From positions 1-6,593 of the forward strand of contig JAIRPA010000066.1 of assembly GCA_031257235.1 (NCBI GenBank): a DNA stretch of 6,593 bases, in the 5' to 3' direction. Position numbers and translations under genes: made by a program. This stretch comes from Burkholderiales bacterium. GTDB taxonomy: Bacteria > Pseudomonadota > Gammaproteobacteria > Burkholderiales > Casimicrobiaceae. This document shows positions 6,567 to 6,593 of the stretch, piece after piece. The notes under the pieces were generated by a model, which saw only the letters and a list, made by a program, of their open reading frames with translations, was not told the origin of the DNA and made no database searches. Within the stretch, counting starts at the first letter, position 1. Every line of letters begins with the position of its first letter.

Positions 6567-6573
6567 TCACAAC

Positions 6574-6593
6574 ATGACCACTGCAAACGCATT
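6574..6593 (+). CDS. Start of an unidentified gene, cut by the window edge
   Basis: Only six full codons are present (MTTANA) before the window ends. The call rests on the strong AAGGAG site at 7 nt, the same spacing as at trpG, trpD, trpCF and trpA, and on the promoter and leader upstream. The residues are too few to assign a product. It has its own promoter, so it need not belong to the trp operon or to tryptophan metabolism. A competing ATG at 6510, in another frame and without a binding site, is less likely. Confidence 0.65.

Larger units (their letters stand above)
6421..6573 (+). promoter_or_regulatory. Structured 5' leader, possible attenuator
   Basis: About 150 nt separate the predicted transcription start from the next ATG. 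Perfect complementary pairs are visible: GGCTTTTG 6426-6433 with CAAAAGCC 6463-6470 (8 bp); ACGGTTG 6438-6444 with CAACCGT 6500-6506 (7 bp); CGACAA 6460-6465 with TTGTCG 6471-6476 (6 bp); and AAAAGCC 6464-6470 with GGCTTTT 6521-6527 (7 bp). The last would break the terminator-like hairpin, whereas the first would leave it free. This is the usual logic of an attenuator, but no ligand, leader peptide or Rfam family was recognised. A free-standing small RNA ending near 6529 is the alternative. Confidence 0.4.

Noticed and set aside
6356..6592. Minus-strand open frame across the leader region
   Set aside because: It runs opposite the promoter, the leader and the start of the next gene. I recognise no family in it, and the + strand promoter, hairpins and Shine-Dalgarno sequence explain the region better.
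6510..6593. Open frame from the ATG at 6510
   Set aside because: The ATG lies just before the terminator-like stem with no ribosome binding site, and is out of frame with the well-supported ATG at 6574.

Overview
The window holds a tryptophan biosynthesis operon on the + strand, running almost from edge to edge. Gene order is trpE (5'-truncated), trpG, trpD, a fused trpCF, trpB and trpA. A separate transcription unit begins in the last ~200 bases. TrpA, TrpB, TrpCF, TrpD, TrpG and the TrpE fragment align closely with my recollection of the E. coli proteins. The pattern of a trpC-trpF fusion with trpG and trpD unfused is the one found in Vibrio- or Shewanella-like gammaproteobacteria; enteric bacteria fuse trpG to trpD. 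I therefore infer a gammaproteobacterium but cannot name the genus. Composition is roughly balanced in GC. Leucine is mostly TTG/TTA, and trpA has no CTG codon at all, which argues against a typical enteric host.

Layout: 1-1164 trpE C-terminal part; 1157-1747 trpG (8-bp overlap with trpE); 1748-1859 a 112-bp gap; 1860-2879 trpD; 2876-4249 trpCF (4-bp GTGA overlap with trpD); 4246-5436 trpB (4-bp ATGA overlap); 5437-5520 an 84-bp gap with short competing stems; 5521-6330 trpA. After trpA comes a short spacer without a convincing intrinsic terminator. It is followed by a sigma-70-type promoter with a perfect TATAAT (6409-6414), a ~150-nt leader with mutually exclusive pairings and a terminator-like hairpin, and the first six codons of an unidentified gene at 6574.

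Together the genes cover chorismate to tryptophan. TrpE and TrpG make anthranilate, TrpD adds phosphoribosyl, TrpF isomerises, TrpC closes the indole ring, and TrpA/TrpB form the synthase that makes indole and condenses it with serine. All catalytic residues I checked are present, so the pathway looks functional. The operon's own promoter and any trpL attenuator lie upstream of the window.

I see no new enzymatic system, mobile element, CRISPR array, tRNA or rRNA. The least explained stretch is the leader at 6421-6573, which looks like a possible attenuator or small RNA.
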